A stretch of 50,697 nucleotides of DNA from assembly GCA_006503475.1 (NCBI GenBank), contig RSEH01000311.1:1-50697 (forward strand), in the 5' to 3' direction. Position 1 is the first letter of the stretch; each line of letters opens with the position of its first letter. Under the pieces are notes generated by a model. The model was given only the letters and a program-made list of their open reading frames with translations, was not told where the DNA came from and did no database searches. The stretch comes from Stentor roeselii. Lineage: Eukaryota > Ciliophora > Heterotrichea > Heterotrichida > Stentoridae. Shown one piece after another: positions 9,844-19,474 of this stretch. The translations under genes were made by a program, and so were the position numbers.

Positions 9844-12800
9844 ATGTCCGATCTTTTCGCCGCTAAATCAAATAAGCCTGAAAGATCAGTAAGAAGTTCA
9901 ATATTTCTGCAAGAAAAAGACTTAGAAACTTCAAAAAACAAGAGTGAATTTTGGATTCAAACCAAATCCTGGAAATCTCGCAAAGAAGAAGCAGTTAAAG
10001 TAATCAAAATTCGAGAAAGTTTAGACTATGATGATTTGCATTTTCTTGCATATCATGGCTATAATGACATCATCTCGGAAAAGATCAGAAGCGAAAATGA
10101 AATAATAAGTATTAAATTGAAAGAAAAACAAGATAATGATAAAGGCTTATCAAAAAGAAGTCTTAAGGTTGAGCCTACTGATAATGATTCACTTCAGACT
10201 AGAAGATTAAGAACTAAACGATTTCAAACTGTTTTAGATGCTATGGAAGCAGTAAATGTTGGAGAGTTTTTCAGAAAAGATCAATTTGAACTCACTCCTT
10301 TGATCTATGCAATATGGGGTGAAGAAGATCGAATGGAAAGTGAAAGTGATAAGAAAACAAGCATGATGATTATTGAACATATTGATTTTATTTATGAAAA
10401 TAAACTCATAGCTCTACCGAAAACTTCTCACGTTAAAAATGAATTGGGACATGCATTGATTCATGGAATATTAGAAAAATTTTCAACCTACCCAGGTGGA
10501 AACAGTAATTTTGACAATTGGATAGAAAAATTCGTCTCGAATGACTTTGAACACTCTCTAAGTTATATCATTGAAAAAAAAGGGTTTACCATATGTAATC
10601 GAACTTTCACTCACGAGGTTTGCATCGCTGATGAAAATATTTCATTGATTGCTTTTTCACTCAGGGTAAGGTCTATTCAATGTTCGAAATTATTATTTGA
10701 ACAGATCACAAACAACTTTTTAAAACTAAGCTATGAAGAACTGCAAATTATTGAAGATGAAATTTCTGAATATTTAAATTTTGACTCGACGATTGCGAAA
10801 AAACTCCTTGATAGTCTCGTATATTCCCAAGAAAAGTCACTTTGGGTAAATATTCAGAAAGTTCCTCAGTTTAAGACAGTAAAAGGAAATAATTTTTTAA
10901 TTTCAGAGCAGAATAAAAAAAATCAACTAAAGGCGAAGCAAGATTCTTACAATGAAAAAAATGATGAAGAAGATAAAGAAGTTGATCAAGATCTAAAAGT
11001 TAAAGAACAAAACATTGAAGAAATAATAAAAAATCAAGAAGAACTTAAAGCTCGAGCAGAAATAAAAGCGAAAAAAGATCAGCTTAAGGTAAAAGAAGAG
11101 CAACAACGAGTGATAAAACTTGCTTACTCTTCTTTTGATGGCATGTTTGATGCGAATGAATTTATCAAATCAACGATTATCAGTTCAAAAATAAAACTAC
11201 CTACTTCAATAGGAACTCAAAAAAGTTTAGACTTCATCCAAAATTTAGCCTCAACAACTGACTTAAAGTTATTTAATGTTGATCTTATCAAATATTACTT
11301 GCAGTATAAATGGGACACTATGTGGCCGCTAATATTTATTCAGAGTATTTTGATGTGGGCGAACATTCCTATGATTACGTATTTAGTCCTAGTTAATAGA
11401 TTTGATCGCTCTGTTTTAGTTCCTTTTACTTTTATAAATATATTCTTGATGATTTTTGAGTTTTTGCAGCTTTTTTCTATGAATATTTTTCATTACCTTG
11501 GAAATGTTGACCGAGTTCAATCTTGTTTAACGATGAGGCTTTTATCCCTTTGTTTTATGTTTTTATCAGATTTTCAACCTTTTAACTGCATAATATATCT
11601 CCTCATTTCAGCGTTTTTTATTCCAGGGACAGAAAGGAATAGAAAGCTTTTAAAGGTTCTGGGGTACCTGGGGGTTTATATCTTGCTTATATTTCCTGGG
11701 TTTTGGAATAATTGGGACTCAGTAGGTTATTTGATGCTTACTTTTGGGTTAGTGGCTTGTTTGTTCCTATGTTTTGTTTTATGCAAAATCAGATGCGCAG
11801 GGTGCTCATGGAGACATATATTCAGGTTATATGCATTCAATTCTTTTCAGATTTTTCAGGGAAATCGGGTCTGGTTTTTTATCAACTGGGGACTCAAAAC
11901 TATTCTCTTAGGATTACTCATAGTCATCATTTTTTTAACAGAAGAAAATTACGGGATAATGGTTTTAACTGAATTGATTACTGTTCTTGTTCTTGTTTCT
12001 CAGTTCTATAAATGTAACAAGAGATTTTACTTTTTTAGACTGTTACTAAATCTGTTTATACTGATCATCTTTTCGATTAATTTCACGTTGAATGATCGTG
12101 CCGGGTACTTTATTGTAAATCTTTTAGTACTTATAGTCACAGTTATTAACATCAGTTTGGACTACAAAAGATTCATAAAAAAATTAAATCATGAAGAAGG
12201 GATTTTAGTCGCATTTATCTTATCCTACTCAACAGTTCTCGGTTTGAACGTCGAAAACTCGATTCCCTTGAAATCTTTTGTTCTTTTCGCTGAGATCTGT
12301 TTACTATTCGCCTTTAAAATAACAAAAAAGATAAAAATAAGTGTTCTTTTAAAAGGTGCACTAGCCCTGATCATTAACTGGAACTCTCTTGACATAGTCC
12401 AGATAATAATCTGCATAGTTTGGCTAAATGATCAATATTCCAATGAAATAAACCTAGATTTAACTTACGCTTACGTGATCCTAATTCTTCTAAGAGGACT
12501 GACAGGTTTCAGATGTTTCAAACTAACTCGTTACTACGTCCGTTTAATATTCCACGCAAGTCAAGAGATTTTTCCATTTCTTTTAATTTTCTTCTACACG
12601 ACAGTCAGCTTCGGAGCGATTTGCCTTGTTTTTAAAGACATCAGCGTGAGTGAAATCTGGGTCTATCCCTATGACTTAAGCATCGGGTCGCCTTCACACG
12701 ACAGGAGCTTTGACATAAACTACATTTCTTTCGTAGTCGCTACTGTTGTCAATGTCATCGTTATTTTAAATCTCCTCATTTCTATCCTTGGAGATAGCTT

Positions 12801-13155
12801 TGACCAGTTTCAGGTCAATGCTGCTGAATTCGATTACTTAGAAATGGCGGAAACACTTGCGGAATTCGAAACTATGGCTTTTTTTAGAAGAATCACGGCA
12901 AGACAGTGGCCTGGAGAATATTTGGTTGGGATTCTTGCTGAGGCGAATGAGACGAAAAGGAAAGGGAAGGTCACAAGAGATGAATTTTTTGAACTGAAAA
13001 AAACTATTCTTTACTTGAAGGAAAGTATGAATAAAAATTTTAAGTTGTTTGAAGAGGAAATTGATAAAAGTTGGAAAGAGAATGATGGGAAAAAAAATTC
13101 GGTGATAATTCAGAGAGGGTTTAATACTAGTATTGTTTCTGATTTGGATAGATAG
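9844..13155 (+). CDS. TRP-like ion channel, tandem paralogue 2
   Basis: 1103 aa, paralogous to the preceding gene over its whole length. Shared blocks include TPLIYAIWGEED (about residue 150), NELGHALIHG, EDEISEYLNFDS, FRCFKLTRYYVRLI before the pore, and LLISILGDSFDQFQ after it. The membrane region is about 492-985. PFLLIFFYTTVSFGAIC and the YPYDLSIGSPSHD loop mark the pore. It differs from paralogue 1 by a Lys/Glu-rich insert (about 352-422) just before the membrane region, a likely charged helix. The tail is shared. It was probably formed by tandem duplication that included the promoter. Role: cation channel, partner and stimulus unknown; the two could form heteromers. Confidence 0.85.
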   Translation: MSDLFAAKSNKPERSVRSSIFLQEKDLETSKNKSEFWIQTKSWKSRKEEAVKVIKIRESLDYDDLHFLAYHGYNDIISEKIRSENEIISIKLKEKQDNDKGLSKRSLKVEPTDNDSLQTRRLRTKRFQTVLDAMEAVNVGEFFRKDQFELTPLIYAIWGEEDRMESESDKKTSMMIIEHIDFIYENKLIALPKTSHVKNELGHALIHGILEKFSTYPGGNSNFDNWIEKFVSNDFEHSLSYIIEKKGFTICNRTFTHEVCIADENISLIAFSLRVRSIQCSKLLFEQITNNFLKLSYEELQIIEDEISEYLNFDSTIAKKLLDSLVYSQEKSLWVNIQKVPQFKTVKGNNFLISEQNKKNQLKAKQDSYNEKNDEEDKEVDQDLKVKEQNIEEIIKNQEELKARAEIKAKKDQLKVKEEQQRVIKLAYSSFDGMFDANEFIKSTIISSKIKLPTSIGTQKSLDFIQNLASTTDLKLFNVDLIKYYLQYKWDTMWPLIFIQSILMWANIPMITYLVLVNRFDRSVLVPFTFINIFLMIFEFLQLFSMNIFHYLGNVDRVQSCLTMRLLSLCFMFLSDFQPFNCIIYLLISAFFIPGTERNRKLLKVLGYLGVYILLIFPGFWNNWDSVGYLMLTFGLVACLFLCFVLCKIRCAGCSWRHIFRLYAFNSFQIFQGNRVWFFINWGLKTILLGLLIVIIFLTEENYGIMVLTELITVLVLVSQFYKCNKRFYFFRLLLNLFILIIFSINFTLNDRAGYFIVNLLVLIVTVINISLDYKRFIKKLNHEEGILVAFILSYSTVLGLNVENSIPLKSFVLFAEICLLFAFKITKKIKISVLLKGALALIINWNSLDIVQIIICIVWLNDQYSNEINLDLTYAYVILILLRGLTGFRCFKLTRYYVRLIFHASQEIFPFLLIFFYTTVSFGAICLVFKDISVSEIWVYPYDLSIGSPSHDRSFDINYISFVVATVVNVIVILNLLISILGDSFDQFQVNAAEFDYLEMAETLAEFETMAFFRRITARQWPGEYLVGILAEANETKRKGKVTRDEFFELKKTILYLKESMNKNFKLFEEEIDKSWKENDGKKNSVIIQRGFNTSIVSDLDR

Positions 13156-14728
13156 GTGATCGATATGGAAGATGATTTAGAATAGGTTTTAGCAATTTTA
13201 AAATTAGATGGAGAGAGAGTAAGTTGTTTTAGGTTATTTATTATGAAAATCTTTCTTTTGTGAAAAAGAAAATACTTAATAAATTATCTATGAACTTACT
13301 ATACAAATCAGAGCTTGATTCGATAAATAAAGTATTCAAAAGAAAGAACTTGCATACTCTTCTTAATAACTAATAATTTTCACATAGATTCAGATATTCA
13401 TAAAGAAATAAAATTACTAATATACAAACTTTATCAAAACTTTTATATTTTCAATTTCCACCCAATGGAAATTCAATAGATCACCATTTTCAGATTTTAT
13501 TTTTAAAAAATCCGAAATTGAACTATTAAACCAATTAGTCAAGAATTCATTCGATATTGTTTATATTTGAAGTCTATTTCAATTATAATTATCTTTAAGG
13601 CTAATTTAATTTCAATTTCTTTAATAACATTTTTTTTTCTCAAAGCCTGTCTATAATCCAAATAGTGAGATATTAAAAGCAAGTCTATTTATTTATTAAA
13701 GCAGCCACAATTATTCGATATTTAATTAAATTCTAATAATTGAATTACAAAGTGCTCCTATATAGTGAAAAACTTTAATAGTATAATGTGAATAAAATAT
13801 CAGCTTTTGTCTTAGTTATCTAAAGTAAAAATGATATTCTAGACCGATAGCCTTGTGGGGTCCTTATATTTATTTCCTTAAAAATATCTATTCAGTGATT
13901 ATTGTCTTAAAGAACTTTTTTCAGTGGTGAGTCAAAAACAGAATAAGAGGTCACTAACAGATTCTATTTTTATTACAACATTGATTTAATATTATGAAAA
14001 TAGTTTAATTTTTCTGGCTGCTTGATATAGATCACCAATACATTAATATAACCCTTATTCGCTATCAGTAACAAAATTTTTTCTTAAATCTTACCAACGA
14101 AAGGAAATGATTCAGTCAAAAGTAAAATTTATAAATCTTATCAATTAATTCAAGAAACAGATTGAATGATAATTGACATAAAATACAAACTTTTTAAGTT
14201 ATTCATGTATCACTCATTTTTCGATCTAATATAACATTCTTATAAGATTATACTGATCATTTGAAAGTTGTTTGCTCACATATAGGGGTAGATATAAGAG
14301 AACTATATTCAAAATCAGAGGATTGAAATTACTAAAGAAATTTTAGAGGTTTCTTACTAATCATTAATTTTGGAGAGTCATGGGACAAATAAACATACAA
14401 AAAATTCTATCTTAAATTATCAATAAATTGATTCTTTTTATTTCAATTGATTTCAAGCTTCTATTCCCTTAAGCAATCGAGACCGAAAATATTTGTGACG
14501 AGTTAGAGAGTAGAGTAATGAAGCTACAATAAAAACGTAAATTTTTTTTTGAAAGTGAAGATTTTTAAAGTTTATTCTTCATTTTGGAAAAATAGATCAT
14601 TAACCTACCTGATAATTAGATCATCAACTTCAAGTCTTACAAAATAATTCTTTATTTTGTTCTAAAGTACTATTTTTTACTATATAATTACTGATAAAAT
14701 AATTTAAGTGTTACAATACTTCCCTATA
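13156..14728. other. AT-rich spacer, 1.57 kb
   Basis: No open frame of gene size and no recognised RNA gene. Marks the boundary between the gene-poor left part and the compact right part of the window. Confidence 0.6.
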
Positions 14729-15004
14729 TTACCAAATAGCACATCTGCAAGAATCGTTTCCTGCAGGAATTTCAGTCTTCACACTTTTCTTCGAAACATG
14801 ACTAGCTCTAACACTTTGTCTAGAATTTGCAAATATCGTCCTAAAAGAATTTAAATTTGAAGGAGGAATAGATTCAACTCGCAGTAAATTCGGATCAGGC
14901 TGTGAAGGATTAGCACGCTTTAAAGCTTCAAAAGTATTGATACCTGAGTCTTGAGAATCAACAGAAGGTTCGAAAGGAGGTTCAATATGCACAACGATAG
15001 ACAT
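14729..15004 (-). CDS. Small hypothetical protein, 91 aa
   Basis: Hydrophilic, Ser/Pro-rich 91-aa protein with a basic stretch (SVRASHVSKKSVKTE) and a Cys pair near the end (SCRCAIW). No family recognised. It is accepted as a gene because the ATG is directly preceded by CTATAAATG, the start-site pattern seen at many genes here, and because codon use matches its neighbours. It is divergent from the 7TM-RGS gene with 160 bp between starts. Confidence 0.5.
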   Translation of the reverse strand: MSIVVHIEPPFEPSVDSQDSGINTFEALKRANPSQPDPNLLRVESIPPSNLNSFRTIFANSRQSVRASHVSKKSVKTEIPAGNDSCRCAIW

Positions 15005-15010
15005 TTATAG
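15002..15010 (-). promoter_or_regulatory. CTATAAATG start-site element
   Basis: On the minus strand TATAA runs directly into the ATG of the 91-aa gene. Confidence 0.45.
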
Positions 15011-15164
15011 CCTATTATTTCTTAAACAAACTTAAAAAAATTCCTTGAATATTTCATTAAACAAAAGTAAAAATTGCAAAACTTCATATTTGAAAACCCT
15101 TGAAATTATTTCAAACCAAAATTAAACATCCTATCTTTTCCCAACCACCTAAAATAAAACCAAG

Positions 15165-16409
15165 ATGCAGACATTTTGGATAATTTTCATCATTCTAGGT
15201 TCAATCTACACAATAGTGAGCATTTCATTCTTTTTCAGATCTCAAAAACAATGTGTTGTGACAAGGTCTCCTCTAATAGTCCAGGTAAGTCACTGGGCGA
15301 ACTTCAGTGAATTGATCTTCACGTTGTTGATCATGTACAGCAGTGACCTTGGACTAGACAACTGTTCTCAGTTAGTCTTTTGGCTGATCGAGTCAGGTAT
15401 TCAGCTTTCGCATTACATGATGGGTTTTTCTTACCTAGTCCGAGGGTATCGACTTTACTTTATATTCAACTTGGGCAGGTCCTGGCAAGACGAAGACAGT
15501 TCTTTTTTCATTAAAAGACATCGAGCGAGTCAACGCTGGTCACTGATGAGACTGCTTCTAATGATAGCCCCTTTGCTTTTTATCTCCTTGATCATCACAA
15601 TCATCTTAGCCATCAATGACTCCACGATTCCTCTTTACGTCAAAAATTCAGGTGGCCTGAGAACAACAGGACATTTTATGATCATCATGTTCTTGGAGTT
15701 CCTTTTAGAATTCGCACTTATTGTCTTGATTTACTCTCTGCGAATCGTCGAAGACGAGTTTCAAATGACCAAAGAACTGATTTTTGTGACGATTTTTTTA
15801 TCTTTTACTACAATCGTGTCGATCTTCGCTCATTTTAACAGAGATTACTTGTTTGTTTACTTGTGTGTTAACTTCTCGCTGATGATCGCATCGTCAGTCT
15901 GGCCGATTTTTCTTTCATTTACGCGACAAGGGTCTTTTCACATGATTACTCAAGAAATCTTGAATTCTTTTCAATTGATTTTGCAGCATCCTCTTACTTT
16001 AAACACTTTTGAGAAGTTTCTGATGAAGAACTCAGCTGAAGGTGTAAAGTTGCTTGATATTTATCTTGGATGTGAATGTTTTCAAGGCATGAAGTCGAGA
16101 AAGCTTGGAGTTAAACTCTTGGAAAAGATTATTTCTTTGGAATCTCCTCCTCCTTCCTTCCATGTTAAGGATGTTGACCTGGATGATGAGAACTGTTTTA
16201 ATAATGTTTTGAATCATTGCTTGATTTGCCTGGAAGATGATTATTATCCTCAGTTTCGCATCAGTGATGAGTTCAGTTGGCTTAAAAGGATTTTAAGAAG
16301 ACAGGAAATCTTTTCTAACCGTATTCAACTCACTTCTTTCACAAGAACAGGAAATATGGATGATGTGAAATCAAGTATTTTAAGTATAATCAAGGATTAT
16401 TCTAATTAG
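15165..16409 (+). CDS. Seven-transmembrane protein with C-terminal RGS domain
   Basis: 414 aa. The N-terminal part has seven hydrophobic helices at about 3-24, 45-62, 69-93, 127-150, 171-194, 205-223 and 228-250. The C-terminal part (about 262-395) reads as an RGS domain: helix SFQLILQHPLTLNTFEKFL, then LLDIYLGCECFQ, and later CFNNVLNHCLICLEDDYYPQF with the terminal SDEFSWL. In known 7TM-RGS proteins (for example plant RGS1) the RGS part speeds GTP hydrolysis by G-alpha subunits and the 7TM part may sense a ligand. The protein would sit in a membrane and damp G-protein signalling. The domain call is by pattern; the ligand is unknown. The RGS core is divergent, so G-alpha contact residues need checking. 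Confidence 0.75.
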   Translation: MQTFWIIFIILGSIYTIVSISFFFRSQKQCVVTRSPLIVQVSHWANFSELIFTLLIMYSSDLGLDNCSQLVFWLIESGIQLSHYMMGFSYLVRGYRLYFIFNLGRSWQDEDSSFFIKRHRASQRWSLMRLLLMIAPLLFISLIITIILAINDSTIPLYVKNSGGLRTTGHFMIIMFLEFLLEFALIVLIYSLRIVEDEFQMTKELIFVTIFLSFTTIVSIFAHFNRDYLFVYLCVNFSLMIASSVWPIFLSFTRQGSFHMITQEILNSFQLILQHPLTLNTFEKFLMKNSAEGVKLLDIYLGCECFQGMKSRKLGVKLLEKIISLESPPPSFHVKDVDLDDENCFNNVLNHCLICLEDDYYPQFRISDEFSWLKRILRRQEIFSNRIQLTSFTRTGNMDDVKSSILSIIKDYSN

Positions 16410-16476
16410 CAGCAAGTTCGTTAATTAGTCTCGTTCAAGTGATGCTTTAATCCTAGATAATCATTAAACTAAACAG

Positions 16477-16803
16477 TTATGAAACTTTCTCAACTTTTTC
16501 TTTTGAGTACTTCAAGATAAGTGTCTCGATGTACTCTTCCTGAATACCTGTGAAGTAAGTCGCAAAGATATTTGCAGTGATTAAAGGAATCGGAATAACC
16601 ATTATCACTCCAAGTTTCGACATCGGCCCATTCACACGGAAATTCCTCAGATAAGGGTGCGACAACAGGGTGTATTGAGGAAAGAGTCCAATAACAAATC
16701 CTAAAAGTACTGATAATTTGATGTAACCATTGTAGGAATCTATTACTTCAAGTTCTTCTGGGTCCAGTTGGTCTAAATTTTCCATGAGCCACTTATTAGT
16801 CAT
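16477..16803 (-). CDS. Small two-helix membrane protein, 108 aa
   Basis: The ATG at 16803 is chosen; an in-frame TTG two codons upstream is less likely. Two hydrophobic segments (about 30-48, LSVLLGFVIGLFPQYTLL, and 62-85, MSKLGVIMVIPIPLITANIF) are followed by a charged tail. Family not recognised. The start lies 2 nt after the TGA stop of the upstream same-strand gene. The only nearby TATA-like sequence (ACTTATAATAATAATTG) therefore overlaps the last codons of that gene. Confidence 0.65.
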   Translation of the reverse strand: MTNKWLMENLDQLDPEELEVIDSYNGYIKLSVLLGFVIGLFPQYTLLSHPYLRNFRVNGPMSKLGVIMVIPIPLITANIFATYFTGIQEEYIETLILKYSKEKVEKVS

Positions 16804-16805
16804 AT

Positions 16806-18271
16806 TCAATTATTATTATAAGTATCTTTTAACATGGTCTTTAAACTTTCCACAAGACTTTTAGGAGTCATTTTGGAACCACGTTGGTCTATATAAGCAG
16901 CAGCGACGAAATTCATGATAAGAGTCTCGCTGAAATGAATAAAACTATTGCATTCTTCAGCGACTTCATTACAGATTTCTTCTAAAACCTCTTCAACTAA
17001 ATTTAAAGAAACAAGTCGAAGAACCATCTGTTCACTATAAAACAAGGCTTTTTCTTTTAAAGCTCGAGACTTTCTCAGATAATAATCTTTTTTCCTCATA
17101 ATATACTCGACGTTCTTATCAAGAATAAGAATCGCTCCCCAGACATCATCAACAAGATCATAAACCAAGTCCTTCATTGCTGTATAAGTCGAAAGGTTGA
17201 CATCAGGCTGAATCTTTCTTATATCTTCTTCTCCTAAATAAGGCCTATTCGAATAAGCGATTTTCCTGAGAATTTTTTCCTTTTCGCCCCGAAGATAATT
17301 AACCCTTGCCTCCATTTCTCCAAGATCAGCTGAAACCCTTTCAACGACGTGGTTTGCGTCCTCGTCGTTGTCAGTCATATCGACAGGAAGTTCCTCCAAG
17401 TTTTTCTTGATATATTCAATGTTCGGGATTTTTCCCATTTCCATTTCAGATAAGAAATCAAGGCCCCTGGCCTGAAGACTTTGATGGACTTGTCGATGTT
17501 TCAGTAAATTTTCATGATTTTGGACTAACTCCCATCTTTTTTCGTTGAGATTTCGGATGTTGTCTTCTAGCTGAAGTACTTTCTCTTGTTTTTCTCTTTG
17601 TTTTTTCGCGATGATCTCGTCGATCATTCTTTTTCGCTGCTTCTCTGCATGATCTCCTCCTTCTTCTAAAGCATGTGCAAGTAAAATCTGATTTTCTCTA
17701 TCAAGGTCTCCATTTTTAAGAGCTTTTTCCAGGTGTTCAGCTTTATGTAAGATTTTTTTCAAGTTTTCTAAACTTTGGTCGTCTCTTCGCTGCTGTTCTT
17801 CAATAAGAGCTTCGAGATGTGCGCTATTTTGAAGTTCTTTCTTTTCCAGTTCTTTTCTCTGATCAGCGATTCTTTGAAGTTCTACTTTTTTCCTGGCGAT
17901 TTCTTCTAAATGATTGAGTTTTATCGCCCGAAGAAGACTGTCCTCAACTTCCTGTTGAGACTTCTGGATCTGAATCTCTTTAAACTTAGCCTCAGCGATT
18001 TTTTCTTTGATATTTTCGATTTCTTCTAAGTTTAAATGTTCATCTTCTCTCAATTGTCTGTTTAAACCTTACTTTAACTGGTCCTGAAGGTGTTTTTCTT
18101 CCCAGTTCCAGTTGTTAAGTCTTTGTTCTTCAACTTCGTATTTTTTATTTTTAAGTTTTTGCTGAAGTTTCAAGATCTGATTATTTTTACCTGGTCTTCC
18201 TTTTGTTTCAACTGGTCTTCCTTGCTTTTCAGGTCAAGGTCGTTGTGGATGGGAGGTTGGAATGAGGGCAT
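16806..18271 (-). CDS. Coiled-coil protein with two short introns, 478 aa
   Basis: Starts at ATG 18271-18269. Exon 1 (18271-18191) encodes 27 residues ending KEDQLKQKEDQ. A 14-nt gap GTAAAAATAATCAG (18190-18177) joins to ILKLQQKL, and a 15-nt intron GTAAGGTTTAAACAG (18072-18058) joins QLK to QLREDEH. The joined product is one continuous heptad-like coil to about residue 270, then a mixed helical domain (DNDEDANHVVERVSADLGEMEARVNYL and on) to the end. Family unknown; a cytoskeletal or ciliary structural role is possible. The stop is TGA, one of only two in the window, and the next gene starts 2 nt later. The start shares a palindrome with the divergent ankyrin gene. Confidence 0.75.
18058..18072 (-). 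other. 15-nt intron
   Basis: GTAAGGTTTAAACAG on the minus strand. Without splicing the frame reads TTA AAG TAA, a stop. Removal restores QLK-QLREDE. Confidence 0.8.
18177..18190 (-). other. 14-nt intron candidate
   Basis: GTAAAAATAATCAG on the minus strand. Removing 14 nt joins KQKEDQ to ILKLQQ in frame; removing 15 would not. It has five As where a 15-nt intron at 24941 has six, so a missing base in the assembly is possible. Confidence 0.55.
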
Positions 18272-18278
18272 TATAATG
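18269..18278. promoter_or_regulatory. Palindromic bidirectional start CATTATAATG
   Basis: A perfect 10-bp palindrome. The minus-strand ATG (18271-18269) and the plus-strand ATG (18276-18278) are its two ends, and TATA (18272-18275) is its centre. Nothing but those 4 bp separates the two coding starts. Confidence 0.65.
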
Positions 18279-18821
18279 GAGTATTTCACTCAAGCCTTTG
18301 AAAAGCTGAAGGAACTTGGAATGGAGTATCGGAAAAGGGCTTATTATTACTACGGCTACCTGCATCTTGAGTTGCGACTTGCTCAGCATGGCGGAAAACC
18401 TTCTGAAAAGTACGAAGCTGTCAGGACGAATGATTTTGAAACTATTGAGAAAAATGTTTACAATGGCACTTGGAGAGTGAATGATTGTGTCAGTATCAAT
18501 AATATGACAACCATGCTGCATGAAGCGGTTGTGCTTGATAGAAGGGAAATTTTGAGCTTTTTACTTAGACAAGGAGCGGATCCTAATATCAGGGATCGAA
18601 ACGGCATGACGCCTTTGTTGAAAGCTGCTGCTCTTGGAAGGGACTATGCTGTTATAGAACTGCTTAAATTTGGGGTGAACCCTCATCATATAGACCCTTT
18701 TGGATTCACTCCGTATGAACTCGCTATTTTTCATGAAGAGGCTGCCACTGCTGAACTGCTGAAAAACGTGAATATTTACACGAAGACTGAAACTAAATGG
18801 TTTTGGCCTCCAGATATCTAA
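18276..18821 (+). CDS. Ankyrin-repeat protein, 181 aa
   Basis: Starts at ATG 18276, inside the shared palindrome. An open frame further upstream on this strand is antisense to the coiled-coil gene and is not taken as coding. An N-terminal helical part with a Tyr-rich patch (RAYYYYGYL) leads into three ankyrin repeats: about 78-106 (MLHEAVVLDRREILSFLL, GADPNIRD), 107-139 (GMTPLLKAAALGRDYAVIEL) and 140-165 (FGFTPYELAIFHEEAATAEL). The tail is short, with WFWPPDI. It is probably a protein-protein adaptor; the partner is unknown. Confidence 0.8.
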   Translation: MEYFTQAFEKLKELGMEYRKRAYYYYGYLHLELRLAQHGGKPSEKYEAVRTNDFETIEKNVYNGTWRVNDCVSINNMTTMLHEAVVLDRREILSFLLRQGADPNIRDRNGMTPLLKAAALGRDYAVIELLKFGVNPHHIDPFGFTPYELAIFHEEAATAELLKNVNIYTKTETKWFWPPDI

Positions 18822-18927
18822 AAAAGTATTATATTTAAGATAGAGCTAATTATTTATACTTTGATATCATTTAGACTTTCAAGATACTTTGAAATCAATA
18901 ATTTATTAAAAATCATCATGATTAATA

Positions 18928-19461
18928 ATGATTCGAAATAAATCTCCAATGCTTGAACTGAACTGCAGCGCTATTAGCTTAGGTCCAATCGATATGCGCA
19001 AAAGAAGACTGCATCATTCGAATTCCACACACAATCAAAACTCATCTTTTCTATCAGTTAATTCAACCAACACGAAATCCTTCCTTTCAAAGAAATATGA
19101 AGCGAAGATCGATGAACTTTTAACAGTTATATCAAATTTAACAGAAGAAAAAGCCATCCTCTTCCAAGAAAACCAGAAATTCAAAGACGAAAACAATGAA
19201 CTACAAAAAATCAACAAAGAACTCCTCTCAAAAGTAGTAAATCAAAAAAAGCATCTGGAAAGTCTTCACATTGAATTATCTCGTAATCCCCATTCATCGA
19301 AAGAGCATCTTCCAAGCCTGGTAAGTAACAAAATCTCGAAATCCATTTTAAGCAAAAGACCAGTTTCTACTCTAAGAGCTCCAAGATCCTGCAACCGTTT
19401 AGGCAAAGTGAGTTTCGAAGACATTCAAATCCAAGGGTTGAAAAATAATAAACTTCCTTAG
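18928..19461 (+). CDS. Coiled-coil protein, 177 aa
   Basis: A basic, Ser-rich N terminus (1-50) is followed by one strong coiled coil (about 51-112: KKYEAKIDELLTVISNL, EEKAILFQENQKF, ENNELQKINKELL) and a basic Ser/Arg tail. Not recognised. Separated by 13 bp from the next gene on the same strand. Confidence 0.7.
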   Translation: MIRNKSPMLELNCSAISLGPIDMRKRRLHHSNSTHNQNSSFLSVNSTNTKSFLSKKYEAKIDELLTVISNLTEEKAILFQENQKFKDENNELQKINKELLSKVVNQKKHLESLHIELSRNPHSSKEHLPSLVSNKISKSILSKRPVSTLRAPRSCNRLGKVSFEDIQIQGLKNNKLP

Positions 19462-19474
19462 TAATAAAGAGACA

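Noticed and set aside
18090-18275. 62-codon N-terminal extension of the ankyrin protein
   Set aside because: It is antisense to the coiled-coil gene, whose exons 1 and 2 read as a good coil. The ATG at 18276 fits the palindromic start.
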